Assembly (NCBI GenBank): GCA_964457405.1
Contig: CAYWEP010000013.1
Location: forward strand, 1-20,488
DNA from: CAYWEP01 sp964457405
GTDB lineage: Bacteria > Patescibacteriota > Microgenomatia > Levybacterales > UBA12049
DNA length: 20,488 bases
Direction of reading: 5' to 3'
The notes under the pieces are model-generated. The model had not been told where the DNA came from and did not search any database. It saw nothing but the letters and a program-made list of their open reading frames with translations. This document shows, one piece after another, positions 1 through 8,600 of this stretch (its first letter is position 1; each line of letters starts with the position of its first letter). The translations under genes and the position numbers were made by a program.

Positions 1-2
1 CA

Positions 3-326
3 CTGGGAAAAGTATACGACGTAGCAGTTGATATACGAGCAACCTCAAAGACCTTCGGACAATGGTTCGGAGTTGCATTAAGTGAAGAGAATAAAAAAAT
101 GCTCTATGTTCCTGTCGGTTTTGCGCATGGGTTTGAGACAGTTTCTGACACAGCCGACTTACAGTATAGACAAACTGATTATTACACTCCGGAAGCAGAA
201 GGAACTATCATGTGGAATGATCCGGATCTCAATATTCCCTGGCCGATACAAAATCCTCTTCTCTCAGAAAAAGATCAGCATGGCATGAGTTTTAAGGAGT
301 ATTGCAATAACCCTATTTTTTCCTAG
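3..326 (+). CDS. rfbC: dTDP-4-dehydrorhamnose 3,5-epimerase, C-terminal part (5' truncated by window edge)
   Basis: This is the C-terminal 107 residues of RmlC/RfbC, the cupin-fold enzyme that epimerises C3 and C5 of dTDP-4-keto-6-deoxyglucose in dTDP-L-rhamnose synthesis in the cytoplasm. The frame is open from the window edge. It shows the family signatures in order: GKVYDVAVDIR, FGQWFGVALSEENKKMLYVP, GFAHGF, TDYYTPEAEG and WNDPDLNIPWP. The N-terminal part, with the catalytic His region, lies outside the window. The stop is TAG at 324-326. The next gene starts 50 bp downstream on the same strand, so the two are probably co-transcribed. The other rml genes (rmlA, rmlB, rmlD) are likely upstream of the window; this is inference from the usual clustering. 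Family assignment is very secure. Confidence 0.95.
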   Translation: MGKVYDVAVDIRATSKTFGQWFGVALSEENKKMLYVPVGFAHGFETVSDTADLQYRQTDYYTPEAEGTIMWNDPDLNIPWPIQNPLLSEKDQHGMSFKEYCNNPIFS

Positions 327-376
327 TATGCTTCCCTGGTAGCTTGCAAAAAAAAATGTGTTTATGATACTATCTG

Positions 377-1429
377 ATGATGAGAATTCTTATCACCGGT
401 GGCGCGGGATTTATTGGAACGAATCTTGCCCGTGAAGCCTTAGCGCGAAAATACAAAGTTGTCATTTTAGACTCATTCGTTCGAAAAGGCGTTGAAGAAA
501 ATGCCCAAATGCTTGAAAAAAGCGGAGCCGTTGTAATTAGGGCAGATATACGAAATAAAGAAGACTTTAAAAAAATTGAAAACAATGTAGATGCTATTAT
601 CCACTTAGCTGCAAATCCTGGAATTCCTTGGTCCATTAAATGGCCCTTATATGACTTTGAAACAAATGCACTTGGTAGCGTAAATGTGTTGGAGTACTCC
701 CGCTTGAGTGGAAAAATACCTGTAATTTTTGCATCTACCAATAAAATCTACTCAGAAGAAATTAATGTAATGCCAATAAAGGAAGAAAAAACACGCTACA
801 GTTGGGATTTTACCAAATTAAACACGCTAAAAGCGCGAAAAGCTTTTTTCGATGGTTTCTCAAAGAGAGGAATAAATGAAAAATTTCCAATGGATTCTGG
901 CGGACGATTTCCTCACAGTCCATATGGAGTTTCCAAAGCATCTGCTGATTTATACTGTCAGGAATATTATCATATTTATGATATCCCTGTCGTTATAAAC
1001 CGTATGTCCTGTGTTTATGGACTTTTCCAAAAAGGAGTTGAAGACCAAGGTTGGATTGACTGGTTTGTCAGAGCAAAAAAAAACAACTTACCTATTAACA
1101 TTTATGGTAATGGGAAGCAAGTGAGAGATGCGCTGTTTGCAACTGATCTTGCACAACTTTATTTTATGCAAATAGAACAGATAAAAAAAGTGCAAGGAGA
1201 GGTTTTTAATATAGGCGGAGGAAACGATCATACAACAAGCCTTATCGAAGCGATAGACTACCTAAACAGTAAGAAGGGTAGGAAGCTTACGCTTGTTTAT
1301 AAAAAATGGCGAGTTGCCGATCAAAAAATTTATATTTCAGATGTAACCAAAGTTAAAAAAGTGTTAGGATGGAAACCGACTACCACAATTCACCAGGGAT
1401 TAGAACAAATGTGGAAAACAATTAATTGA
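377..1429 (+). CDS. NAD-dependent epimerase, CDP-paratose (tyvelose) 2-epimerase-like SDR
   Basis: This 350-residue extended SDR interconverts nucleotide-sugar epimers in the cytoplasm. A Rossmann NAD site, GGAGFIG, lies at residues 8-14. STNK at 120-123 and the catalytic Tyr183-x3-Lys187 pair (in HSPYGVSK) follow, and then DQGWIDWF at 223-230 and YGNGKQVRDALFATDLA near 243-259. The STNKxY, HSPYGxSK, DQGWxxWF and GNGKQVRD combination is characteristic of CDP-paratose 2-epimerase (RfbE), which turns CDP-paratose into CDP-tyvelose. Full-length members are about 340-350 aa, so this gene is complete. No CDP-glucose or CDP-hexose synthesis genes are in the window, so the true substrate may be another nucleotide sugar. 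ATGs occur at 377 and 380 and either could start the protein; there is no clear ribosome-binding site. Superfamily is certain; exact substrate is not. Confidence 0.85.
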   Translation: MMRILITGGAGFIGTNLAREALARKYKVVILDSFVRKGVEENAQMLEKSGAVVIRADIRNKEDFKKIENNVDAIIHLAANPGIPWSIKWPLYDFETNALGSVNVLEYSRLSGKIPVIFASTNKIYSEEINVMPIKEEKTRYSWDFTKLNTLKARKAFFDGFSKRGINEKFPMDSGGRFPHSPYGVSKASADLYCQEYYHIYDIPVVINRMSCVYGLFQKGVEDQGWIDWFVRAKKNNLPINIYGNGKQVRDALFATDLAQLYFMQIEQIKKVQGEVFNIGGGNDHTTSLIEAIDYLNSKKGRKLTLVYKKWRVADQKIYISDVTKVKKVLGWKPTTTIHQGLEQMWKTIN

Positions 1430-1453
1430 CAGGCAAAACCAATCTGCTATCCA
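1426..1453 (+). promoter_or_regulatory. possible sigma70-type promoter for the methyltransferase gene
   Basis: A consensus -35 box TTGACA (1426-1431) overlaps the stop of the epimerase gene. It is followed after 16 bp by a weak TATCCA with an upstream TG (extended -10 style). The -10 is poor, so this may be chance, and the gene could simply be co-transcribed with its upstream neighbour. Confidence 0.22.
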
Positions 1454-1487
1454 CTGAAGATGGCTTATAACAACATTTCTCAATGTC

Positions 1488-2363
1488 ATGAAAAATCAAG
1501 AATTCAATTATGAAGAAGTTTTTATGGGTGTACGGCGGAAAAAACCCAAAACCTATAAGTTGTCTTTTTATCAAGACTATAGAATCAGGTCCCTCGTAAA
1601 GTCAATAAAACTTGAAACCGGAAAATTATTGGATATTGGTTGTGGAGGAGGCACTATCGCCGAAAGCCTCCCGTATTACTATCCTAAAGTCGCAATATAC
1701 GGATGTGATGTAAGTAACACTGCTATTAAATTCGCAAAACAATTAGGGAGCGGAAAGGTGAAATACTCGCTGATAAAAAATAAAACGTTTCCTTATAGGA
1801 GTGATTTTTTCGATGTTTGTATTTGTTTTGATGTGTTAGAGCATGTTCCTGATGTAGACTTTTTTCTAAAAGAGGTAAAAAGAGTTCTTAAGAAAAACGG
1901 AGCATTCTTTTTGATCGTTCCATGCGAAGGCCAACCATTTACGTATACCTGGTTCTTTCAAAAAATTAAATATGGCCAAAAACTGACGTATAACTATTAT
2001 GGACATATACACCCAGAATTTACCCATAACAGCGTTCTTGCCCTGCTTAAAAACCACGGATTTCGTCTCGGAGAAATTTCTTATAGCGAACATTTTTTTT
2101 ATCAGATTATTCACCTACTGATTTATTTTTTACCGAAAGGACTTCTTGGGTTATTTTTAGGAGAAAAGGGGACAAAAGAATATTCAGATAGTGGCTTGAT
2201 TGCGTCTCCGAAAAACGAAAGCAATCCGCTTATGATTATTCGAAAATTTCTGTTTACCTTTTTTGAGTTAGTTAAATACCCAATGAACTGGGAAACTATA
2301 CTTTTGAGAAACATCCCAACAACTGCATGGAAATTACATGTTGTAGGACAGGCTAGAAACTAA
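1488..2363 (+). CDS. class I SAM-dependent methyltransferase (Methyltransf_11/23 type)
   Basis: This 291-residue protein has a typical seven-strand methyltransferase core. Motif I is LLDIGCGGG at residues 47-55, the acidic ribose-binding position is Asp74 in YGCDVS, and FDVCICFDVLEHV at 108-120 and the following LKEVKRVLKKNG form motifs II/III. The C-terminal 130 residues contain hydrophobic and aromatic stretches (around IIHLLIYFLP and LLGLFLG) that may contact the membrane or a lipid-linked acceptor. Placed after rfbC and an SDR epimerase, it most likely O-methylates a sugar of the surface glycan. Methylation of a lipid or quinone precursor cannot be excluded. The start is the first ATG after the 58-bp gap. 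Its 3' end overlaps the convergent glycosyltransferase by 11 bp. Fold assignment is secure; substrate is unknown. Confidence 0.88.
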   Translation: MKNQEFNYEEVFMGVRRKKPKTYKLSFYQDYRIRSLVKSIKLETGKLLDIGCGGGTIAESLPYYYPKVAIYGCDVSNTAIKFAKQLGSGKVKYSLIKNKTFPYRSDFFDVCICFDVLEHVPDVDFFLKEVKRVLKKNGAFFLIVPCEGQPFTYTWFFQKIKYGQKLTYNYYGHIHPEFTHNSVLALLKNHGFRLGEISYSEHFFYQIIHLLIYFLPKGLLGLFLGEKGTKEYSDSGLIASPKNESNPLMIIRKFLFTFFELVKYPMNWETILLRNIPTTAWKLHVVGQARN

Positions 2364-3582
2364 TAGTCTCCATTTGGACAAATGCCTTTGTAAACTCATT
2401 TTCCCAGGTATTCTCCTTTGCAAACTCTATCGCTTTTTTTCGCATTCTCAGATACATATTTTTATCTGACAGAATTTTTATTATTGCTTCTGAAAAACCT
2501 TCAGGCGTAGCTGCTGCGCGTAGCGCAGCACCATATTCTGCAACTTCCCGACCAAGAGGAGGAACAGTGGTTGTTACAACTGGTAAACCTGCGGCTAGAT
2601 ATGCACGAATTTTCGTTGCGTCTCCATAGAGTCTTGGGGAGCCAAAAATCATTGGATAAGGCGCAAGCGCCAAGGAAAAAGTACGGATAAGTTGGGAGAT
2701 TCTTTCTCGCTCAAAAATATATCCATGGAAAACAGCATTTTTATTAATATTCAGCTTATCAACTAAGTTTTTTAGCCTCGTTATATCAGCATCTCCTCCT
2801 CCAACAATATGAAGCTTTGCTTTGGGAAATTTTTTTAAAACATAAGGAAGCGCTTTTATCGCAATGTCCGGACCATTCTCCGGACCAAGAGTTCCCATAA
2901 AGACAAGTGAGTATGGAGAAACATTTTCGAGTGGGGCCTGCTTTATTTGCGCAGGATACAAAGCATTGGGAACAACAAGCACAGGAGCTGATTTTCTGAC
3001 ATCAAGGCCAGCATTAATTCTAGCTGGCTGCATCGCTTTTGAAACATCCCAGATAACATCTGCATGCATCGCACAAAATCGGTCCAGCCAAAGGTAAAAT
3101 GTATTCATAATTTTTATACTATATCTATTTGGGGAATAATCAGATACATAATATATAACTACTTTAATTTTCCCCAATCTACGAAGCAAAATACCGGCAC
3201 ATGCATTTATTGCTTCAAATCCAATAAAGTAATCAAAAACCGTTTTGTCTCTAAAAACCCAATCAACAACAGATAGAAAATCCCGTATTTTAAATGAAGG
3301 ATGGGTTGCATTATAATTTACTACTTTAAGGAACGGATAAAGAAGATACATGAAAAATGAAGAATGGGAAACTTGTTTCTTTCCTTTTTCATAAACTTCA
3401 ATTCGTGGCAGCAACATATCGCTACCGGGATACGGCTGATCAATAAGAACGATTTTTTTAACTTTGGAAATAAAAAAATCAAGAAGTGGTTCTAGATTTC
3501 CATTGAGTGAAGTTCGCTTTTTATCTTTCCAAAGAGAAAAAGTAGCAATCAATACATTTGTCTTAGGATCTAGTTTTTTCAT
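2353..3582 (-). CDS. GT4-like glycosyltransferase (GT-B fold)
   Basis: From ATG at 3582 this is a 409-residue GT-B enzyme. The N-terminal domain (1-200) carries VLIATF at 10-15 and QPYPGSD at 49-55. The C-terminal nucleotide-binding domain begins near LVFMGTLGPENG (226-236) and contains LHIVGGGD at 257-264 and YGDATKIRAYLAAGLPVV at 319-336. It probably adds a sugar to a lipid-linked glycan on the cytoplasmic face. The canonical EX7E pair is absent: the second Glu position is Ala and the first is Tyr, a pattern shared with the paralogue at 18428-19684. An upstream ATG at 3633 would overlap the preceding gene by 38 bp. The start at 3582 gives a 13-bp gap and an N terminus close to that of the paralogue. 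Last gene of the minus-strand operon; overlaps the convergent methyltransferase by 11 bp. Confidence 0.85.
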   Translation of the reverse strand: MKKLDPKTNVLIATFSLWKDKKRTSLNGNLEPLLDFFISKVKKIVLIDQPYPGSDMLLPRIEVYEKGKKQVSHSSFFMYLLYPFLKVVNYNATHPSFKIRDFLSVVDWVFRDKTVFDYFIGFEAINACAGILLRRLGKIKVVIYYVSDYSPNRYSIKIMNTFYLWLDRFCAMHADVIWDVSKAMQPARINAGLDVRKSAPVLVVPNALYPAQIKQAPLENVSPYSLVFMGTLGPENGPDIAIKALPYVLKKFPKAKLHIVGGGDADITRLKNLVDKLNINKNAVFHGYIFERERISQLIRTFSLALAPYPMIFGSPRLYGDATKIRAYLAAGLPVVTTTVPPLGREVAEYGAALRAAATPEGFSEAIIKILSDKNMYLRMRKKAIEFAKENTWENEFTKAFVQMETISF

Positions 3583-3595
3583 ATTTAGTAAAATG

Positions 3596-5653
3596 CTATC
3601 TGTTGATTTTATCTTTTTTCCTAAGGAGTGCAACGAGAACGATGGTTACAATAAGTGTAGCTACAGAAATAATTTGTCCATATTTGTAATATTTATCTTG
3701 CGTAAAACTCACAGTGAGATCATAGTTTCCTTTTTTATCTAATGCGAAACTATTTAACCCAAACTCAGTTTTTTTTGAAATAAAAATGTGCGTGTTTGAT
3801 TTTGCTTCCCAGGAAGGATTATAACTTTCGGAAAAAATAAGTTCTTGTGGCTTTCCGACAGAAACATTCACAACATATTCTGTAGGACTAATCGTCTTTA
3901 TTGAAATACTTCCATCCTTAGTTAACGAAAACCGATCTTTTGCACGATCTGTTTCAAAAACTGCAATTTTTCCAAAATTAGGTAGTTTTGTTAACCATGG
4001 AATCGTCTCAAGGAGCATAATAGTTTTCTTGTGCTCCTTCGGATCGTACTTCCGATCTTTTACAAAAACCTCACCGTACGGATCAAGGGGAATAATAATG
4101 TATTTTACACCTAGTGCCAAAATGTGATTTTTTCCCCTATTTGAATTAAGTATCTTTGATAATTCACTAAGATTCCTAATACCAAATAGTGGTTCAGACT
4201 CTATAGCCAGATGGTTATTTGAATAGTAGCTGAAACGATCTCTCCTTGGTATCCAGAGCGTTCGAAAGAATTCTGGTTGGTTATGTAAGTTATCTTTTAA
4301 TTGTAGGTATTCCTTTGGCGCCTCACGCATCAAAAATGTCCCGCCTAACTGACCTAAAATTGCTGGACGAATGAGAAATAGTAAATATAAAAAGGTAAAC
4401 AGTAAAAATACATATGAAATACGAAATATTTTGTTTTTCTTTACTACCCCCAAGGTCCATGGTATTAAAATTGAGTATGCAAGCGCAATTAATACATAAA
4501 ACTTTGTCGGATCTCGGAAAAAAACAAAGCCTGGAACATGGTCAAATAACCATATATATATTTCTCCAAATGGTTCGTTGGCCCCTTTAGAAAGAAATGC
4601 TCCTAACAAACCAATTAAAATAAAAAACAAAATTCTGCGTCGTTCTGCGAAGTTAAGAAACAATAAACTAGCAAAAGCAACAATGGGTATTAAAATAAAC
4701 TCAGGTCTCATAAAATATGTTTTACCAAATAGATTGTCTGGCCAGTTTGGGTGTAACAAAGCGAGTGCATCTGAAAAGTGAGCAAAACTAAGAAACTGTA
4801 CAATTCCCGATCCGGTATAAGCCTCTCCAAGATCGCCTATTGGATTGTGTCGAAATAAGAACAATGGTAAAACCCACGATGCATGAATCAAAAGTACAAT
4901 AATAATGGGTAGAACAAATGTGAGAAGTAACGAATACAAAAATTTAATTCCTTGAGTGGGTTTTATCAAGAAATTAAAAATAAAATATAGCCCGGTTGCA
5001 ATCATAGTTATGTAGGCTATACGAGGGTCAAACATGACTTGTGATGCTAATACCAGCCCCGCAATCAATGACAATTTGAAATTTGAAATTTGTCTCGCGG
5101 AGCGAGATCCCGCTTCGCGGGAATTTTTGATTTGAGCACCTAGAGAATTACTTTCATGAATTTGTTTCAAAAATGTTGCTAGAACTAAAGGCGCAAGGGA
5201 GTAGGACAATGCTACCCCCATCTGTCCACCACCTACCACCATCAATATATAGGTATTCGAAACAAAAATAGTTGCCCCTGTGAGGAGCTGCCAGTATCTA
5301 GCGTTTGGTATAGTGATTTTTAAAAGAGTAATAGTTGCTATCACAGACAAAGCAATAAAAAGTCCAAACCAGAATATTTTATAGATTACTACCCAGGGGA
5401 TATGGAACATTTGAGAAAGCAAAACGGTAAAATTCTGAAACGTGTTTAAAAAGTAGACTGAGTCTACACCGCCTAACCCATTATTAAATTCTGGATTCCA
5501 AGTTACTGGAAAGAATGTAAACTCTTGCAATGTTTCTCGATAATAATATGGCCAATCACCCCCAATTATTGCCTCTCCCAAAAACCAATTTTTGAAAATA
5601 ACTCCCAAAATAAATAAAAAGATTGCAAGATATAGAGTCTTTACGGATTTCAT
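3596..5653 (-). CDS. YfhO/GT-C-like polytopic membrane glycosyltransferase, 685 aa
   Basis: This protein has TM1 at about residues 7-20, followed by an outer loop with GGD at 31-33, then about ten more hydrophobic helices up to residue 430. A soluble outer-face region of about 220 residues follows, and a final TM near 658-676 before a basic tail. FDPR at 208-211, PGFVFFRDPTKF at 374-385 and SPTEYVVNVS followed by FSESYNPSW resemble YfhO-family proteins and match equivalent positions in the three larger neighbours. GT-C enzymes use polyprenyl-phosphate sugars at the outer membrane face, with an acidic residue in the first outer loop; Asp33 is the candidate here. The ATG overlaps the upstream gene's TGA by 4 bp (ATGA), indicating translational coupling. 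Residues 173-195 are encoded by an inserted palindromic element. Family role is inferred; substrate unknown. Confidence 0.72.
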   Translation of the reverse strand: MKSVKTLYLAIFLFILGVIFKNWFLGEAIIGGDWPYYYRETLQEFTFFPVTWNPEFNNGLGGVDSVYFLNTFQNFTVLLSQMFHIPWVVIYKIFWFGLFIALSVIATITLLKITIPNARYWQLLTGATIFVSNTYILMVVGGGQMGVALSYSLAPLVLATFLKQIHESNSLGAQIKNSREAGSRSARQISNFKLSLIAGLVLASQVMFDPRIAYITMIATGLYFIFNFLIKPTQGIKFLYSLLLTFVLPIIIVLLIHASWVLPLFLFRHNPIGDLGEAYTGSGIVQFLSFAHFSDALALLHPNWPDNLFGKTYFMRPEFILIPIVAFASLLFLNFAERRRILFFILIGLLGAFLSKGANEPFGEIYIWLFDHVPGFVFFRDPTKFYVLIALAYSILIPWTLGVVKKNKIFRISYVFLLFTFLYLLFLIRPAILGQLGGTFLMREAPKEYLQLKDNLHNQPEFFRTLWIPRRDRFSYYSNNHLAIESEPLFGIRNLSELSKILNSNRGKNHILALGVKYIIIPLDPYGEVFVKDRKYDPKEHKKTIMLLETIPWLTKLPNFGKIAVFETDRAKDRFSLTKDGSISIKTISPTEYVVNVSVGKPQELIFSESYNPSWEAKSNTHIFISKKTEFGLNSFALDKKGNYDLTVSFTQDKYYKYGQIISVATLIVTIVLVALLRKKDKINR
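5072..5136 (-). repeat. palindromic double-hairpin element inserted in frame in a coding region
   Basis: About 65 bp differ sharply from the AT-rich surroundings. On the plus strand a period-7 AATTTGA repeat (5073-5092) is followed by two adjacent GC-rich hairpins, each with a 6-bp perfect stem and 3-nt loop: TCTCGC/GCGAGA at 5093-5107 and TCCCGC/GCGGGA at 5108-5122. An AT-rich TTTTTGATTTGAG tail completes it. In the 685-aa protein it encodes AQIKNSREAGSRSARQISNF plus three residues, a hydrophilic loop between two TM segments. The architecture resembles dispersed palindromic elements such as Rickettsia RPEs that insert in frame in genes. Only this copy is visible in the window, so its repeat status is inferred. 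Confidence 0.7.
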
Positions 5654-8600
5654 TTTTTAGAAAAATCTCGCAGCTTCACCAGGATAAAAAAAAGTATGAA
5701 AAAAGCTATAGACACCGATAGAAATAGGTTAACATAAAATTGCCTTTGCCCAATGAATTCAATTATGAGAGTGTAGTCAGTTCTGTTTCCAACGTCAGTC
5801 GGTTTTATATACCACGCATTTGAATAGCCATTTATTGGAAAGTGAGCGGTTGCGACAATTTCCTTTTTACCAGAAGTTTCAAAGGTTCTTTTGTCAAAAA
5901 AAGTGTCTTGCCTATGTATTTCTTGTATTTCACCATTAAAATAAGACAGTATCTCTTTATCCTGGCTACTATCTTTTTTGCTCAAAATACTAGCTAATAT
6001 TATTTCTTGAACTCTCAAAACTTTCGAAAGAAAACTCTTTTTGTTGTCAGCATTACTTGGGTCTATTAATTTCCACTTTCTATTGAATTGATTTGCTAAA
6101 ACTAGCGTATAAGGCGCGATCGCATTTTTCACCTGGACCTCATATTTTGTTGGGTTTATTCTTGTGAATGTCAGCTTGGGTAAGTTGTTATTTTTAGAAG
6201 GACTCGTTTTTCGTAAAATAATCTTAGGGTTTGGGAGCTTTGTAAATGATAAGTTTCTAATATCAAGTCTCGTGTTTTCTTTCTCGGACTCAATTCTATT
6301 TAGAATATCTATATTAGAAAGCTTTGTAATTTGAAAATATGTCGATCTGGGTTCATCATTTGATGTAAAAATAGAGGTATACTTTTTCCAATCTTGAGCT
6401 ATTAATTCATACTCAGAAATTTTTCTTTTATTACTTTTATCTAAATTTTTAGCTTTGTCAACAAGCATCAATTTAAATCCTTTTCCATCAGTATAATAGT
6501 CAAAGGACAAAATGTAGTGAGAGTTTTTATCAATATCTGCTATTTCTGAAACAATTCCATTTTCCTCAAACACATTACTGTCTGTTGTTAAGCTTGCAGA
6601 AGTGGACGAAAACACTCCAGTTTCTACAGATTTCCATATATTTCTAGGAGCAAGGTCTAACTGTTGTTGAATCAAGATGCTGAAGTCTTTCTTGTCATCT
6701 TTTTTGAAATTAATGCTGGCAATTTTCAGCCACTTATTATCTTGTTGTAATGTATTAAAAGGTAGCTCTCTACTATCAACAAGGACAGACACCTTTGTAA
6801 GATCATAATGTTCAAAAGAATCTTTATCAATGAGTATTTCATATTCTCCTTCAGCTAGTTTGCTAAGATCATAGGAGATTCTTTCGGACTGAGGAATTTG
6901 AAAAAGTAGACTGTCTGAAATGGAGCTAAACATTTCCTTAGAAAGCAAGAGTAAATATTGCTTCTGAGAATCAGTTAGATTCTTATCACCCTGGATCAAT
7001 CTATAAACAATATCTCTATCTCTATTAACAGCTTCTCTCAATCTATCTTTATTAATCGAGAACAAAGGATTTGTCACGCTTACTTCATTAATTTTTTCAA
7101 TCAGCTCTCCTAGTGCTTTTCTATATCGAAAAAGACTCACTTCCCAAAAATTGTACTTTTTGAAAAGCACAGCTTCTAGCAGATTTGGGTCTTTCCACGA
7201 CCGAAGTTCATCTATATTTTTCACACCTCCCAGTACCCAATAGTCATTTGCCCACTGTAGTAACTCAGCAATTCTCTTTTCTGCTAGAAAGACTCTACTA
7301 TCAATATGCGCCTGATCTAACATTGTGTAGCTTTTCAACTGTCGATTTTCACGAAGTAAGATAAAAGGGTAAAATATTGACTTTACACTCCAGGATGCGT
7401 GCGGAAAGCCAAAATAAGGAGGTTTTACACTTTCAGTAACAGTATAATGAGAACTCATTTCGCTAATATCAGTTAATGTTTCGTCAACAGGAATCTCATT
7501 TGAGGAAGTCCTATATTGCTCAACATTCCTATTATGAATTGCAATTCTACTACTATCTTGACTTATCAAAAACGGCACATCTATCTCGCCGCTATTAAAA
7601 CGGATTAGCTTTTCAGCTATGTTTATCTGAGGCAAAAAATACTTGTCTGGTAACTCATACACATAAAATTTGTTGTCAATATTTTTTATTTCTTTTAGAT
7701 GCAATTTTTGAATAAATTCTCTATAAGAATTTTGGTCCTTTGGCATGAAACTTCGAACAAACTCGTATGGAAAACTAGGAAGTTCATTGTAAATCAGAGG
7801 ATCTGCGTTGTAAAAAACGTATCGAACATTGATTGTTGTAAGTAGTCTCTTAAATGTTTCAAGCTCATTATGTTTAATTGACTTTAAAACATGCGCCCTA
7901 TAATTCTCGAATTCATCAAAACCTGCAAAATCTTTCTTGTCAGTGAGATACGAAATAGAGGAAGGACCTACATATGCTCCCCCGTTTTTTCCTGCTATAA
8001 CCTGATTTCCTTGATCGCTTAACGGCAGCGTTAAAATTCTACCTTCTATCGGTAAAGAACGAATAAATGAAAGTAATTCTTCATATTTCGGATCCATTTC
8101 TATAACAGACGGTACATTATTTGACTGCCAGATGTCTTCTCGAATGTACTCTCCTTTTATGAGAGGTTTTGCGTTCACTAATAAAAGGAGTGCTAATCCA
8201 AATGCAATGAAACCCCCACTGTTGCTTATTCTATGCATCACAATATTAAACGAAAGAGCAAAAATGAGAGAGTAATAAAATACAAATACAAATTGCCATT
8301 GTCCGTAGAAATTGCGAAACATGGAGAAGCCAGGAATTTTGAAAAGCTCTTTATAGGTCGTAAACCACACATCAGTAATATTCGCTGTGGCAAATAGTAA
8401 GATAATAACAAAAAAGAATCCAAGGAGAACTATAGTTTTAGTATGCTGGGTTTGTGACTTTTTTTTCTTATTTAAAATAAAGCCTATAACAATTAAGAGA
8501 GGCAGCACTAAAAATATTTTTGAAAAAGCGCTTAGCTCTTTCATTTGAGGTAGAGAAAGTAAATTAAGACTTGGTTTAATATTCGGAGCAATAGCTAAAA

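Noticed and set aside
327..376. Gap after rfbC examined for a terminator or promoter (A-run at 348-356, TATGAT at 363-368)
   Set aside because: No stable stem, the run is A and not T on the coding strand, and no -35 box lies at a proper distance from TATGAT.
2512..2530. Perfect 8-bp-stem hairpin (TGCTGCGC, loop GTA, GCGCAGCA) in the intact GT4 gene, possibly another palindromic element
   Set aside because: The encoded GAALRAAATPEGF aligns without a gap to GAGIEAKETPEDF of the paralogue, so nothing is inserted; the palindrome comes from Ala codons.
3583..3633. Upstream ATG extending the GT4 protein by 17 residues
   Set aside because: It would overlap the preceding gene by 38 bp, and the extra residues (MHSLGKKIKSTD...) have no match in the paralogue; ATG 3582 fits better.
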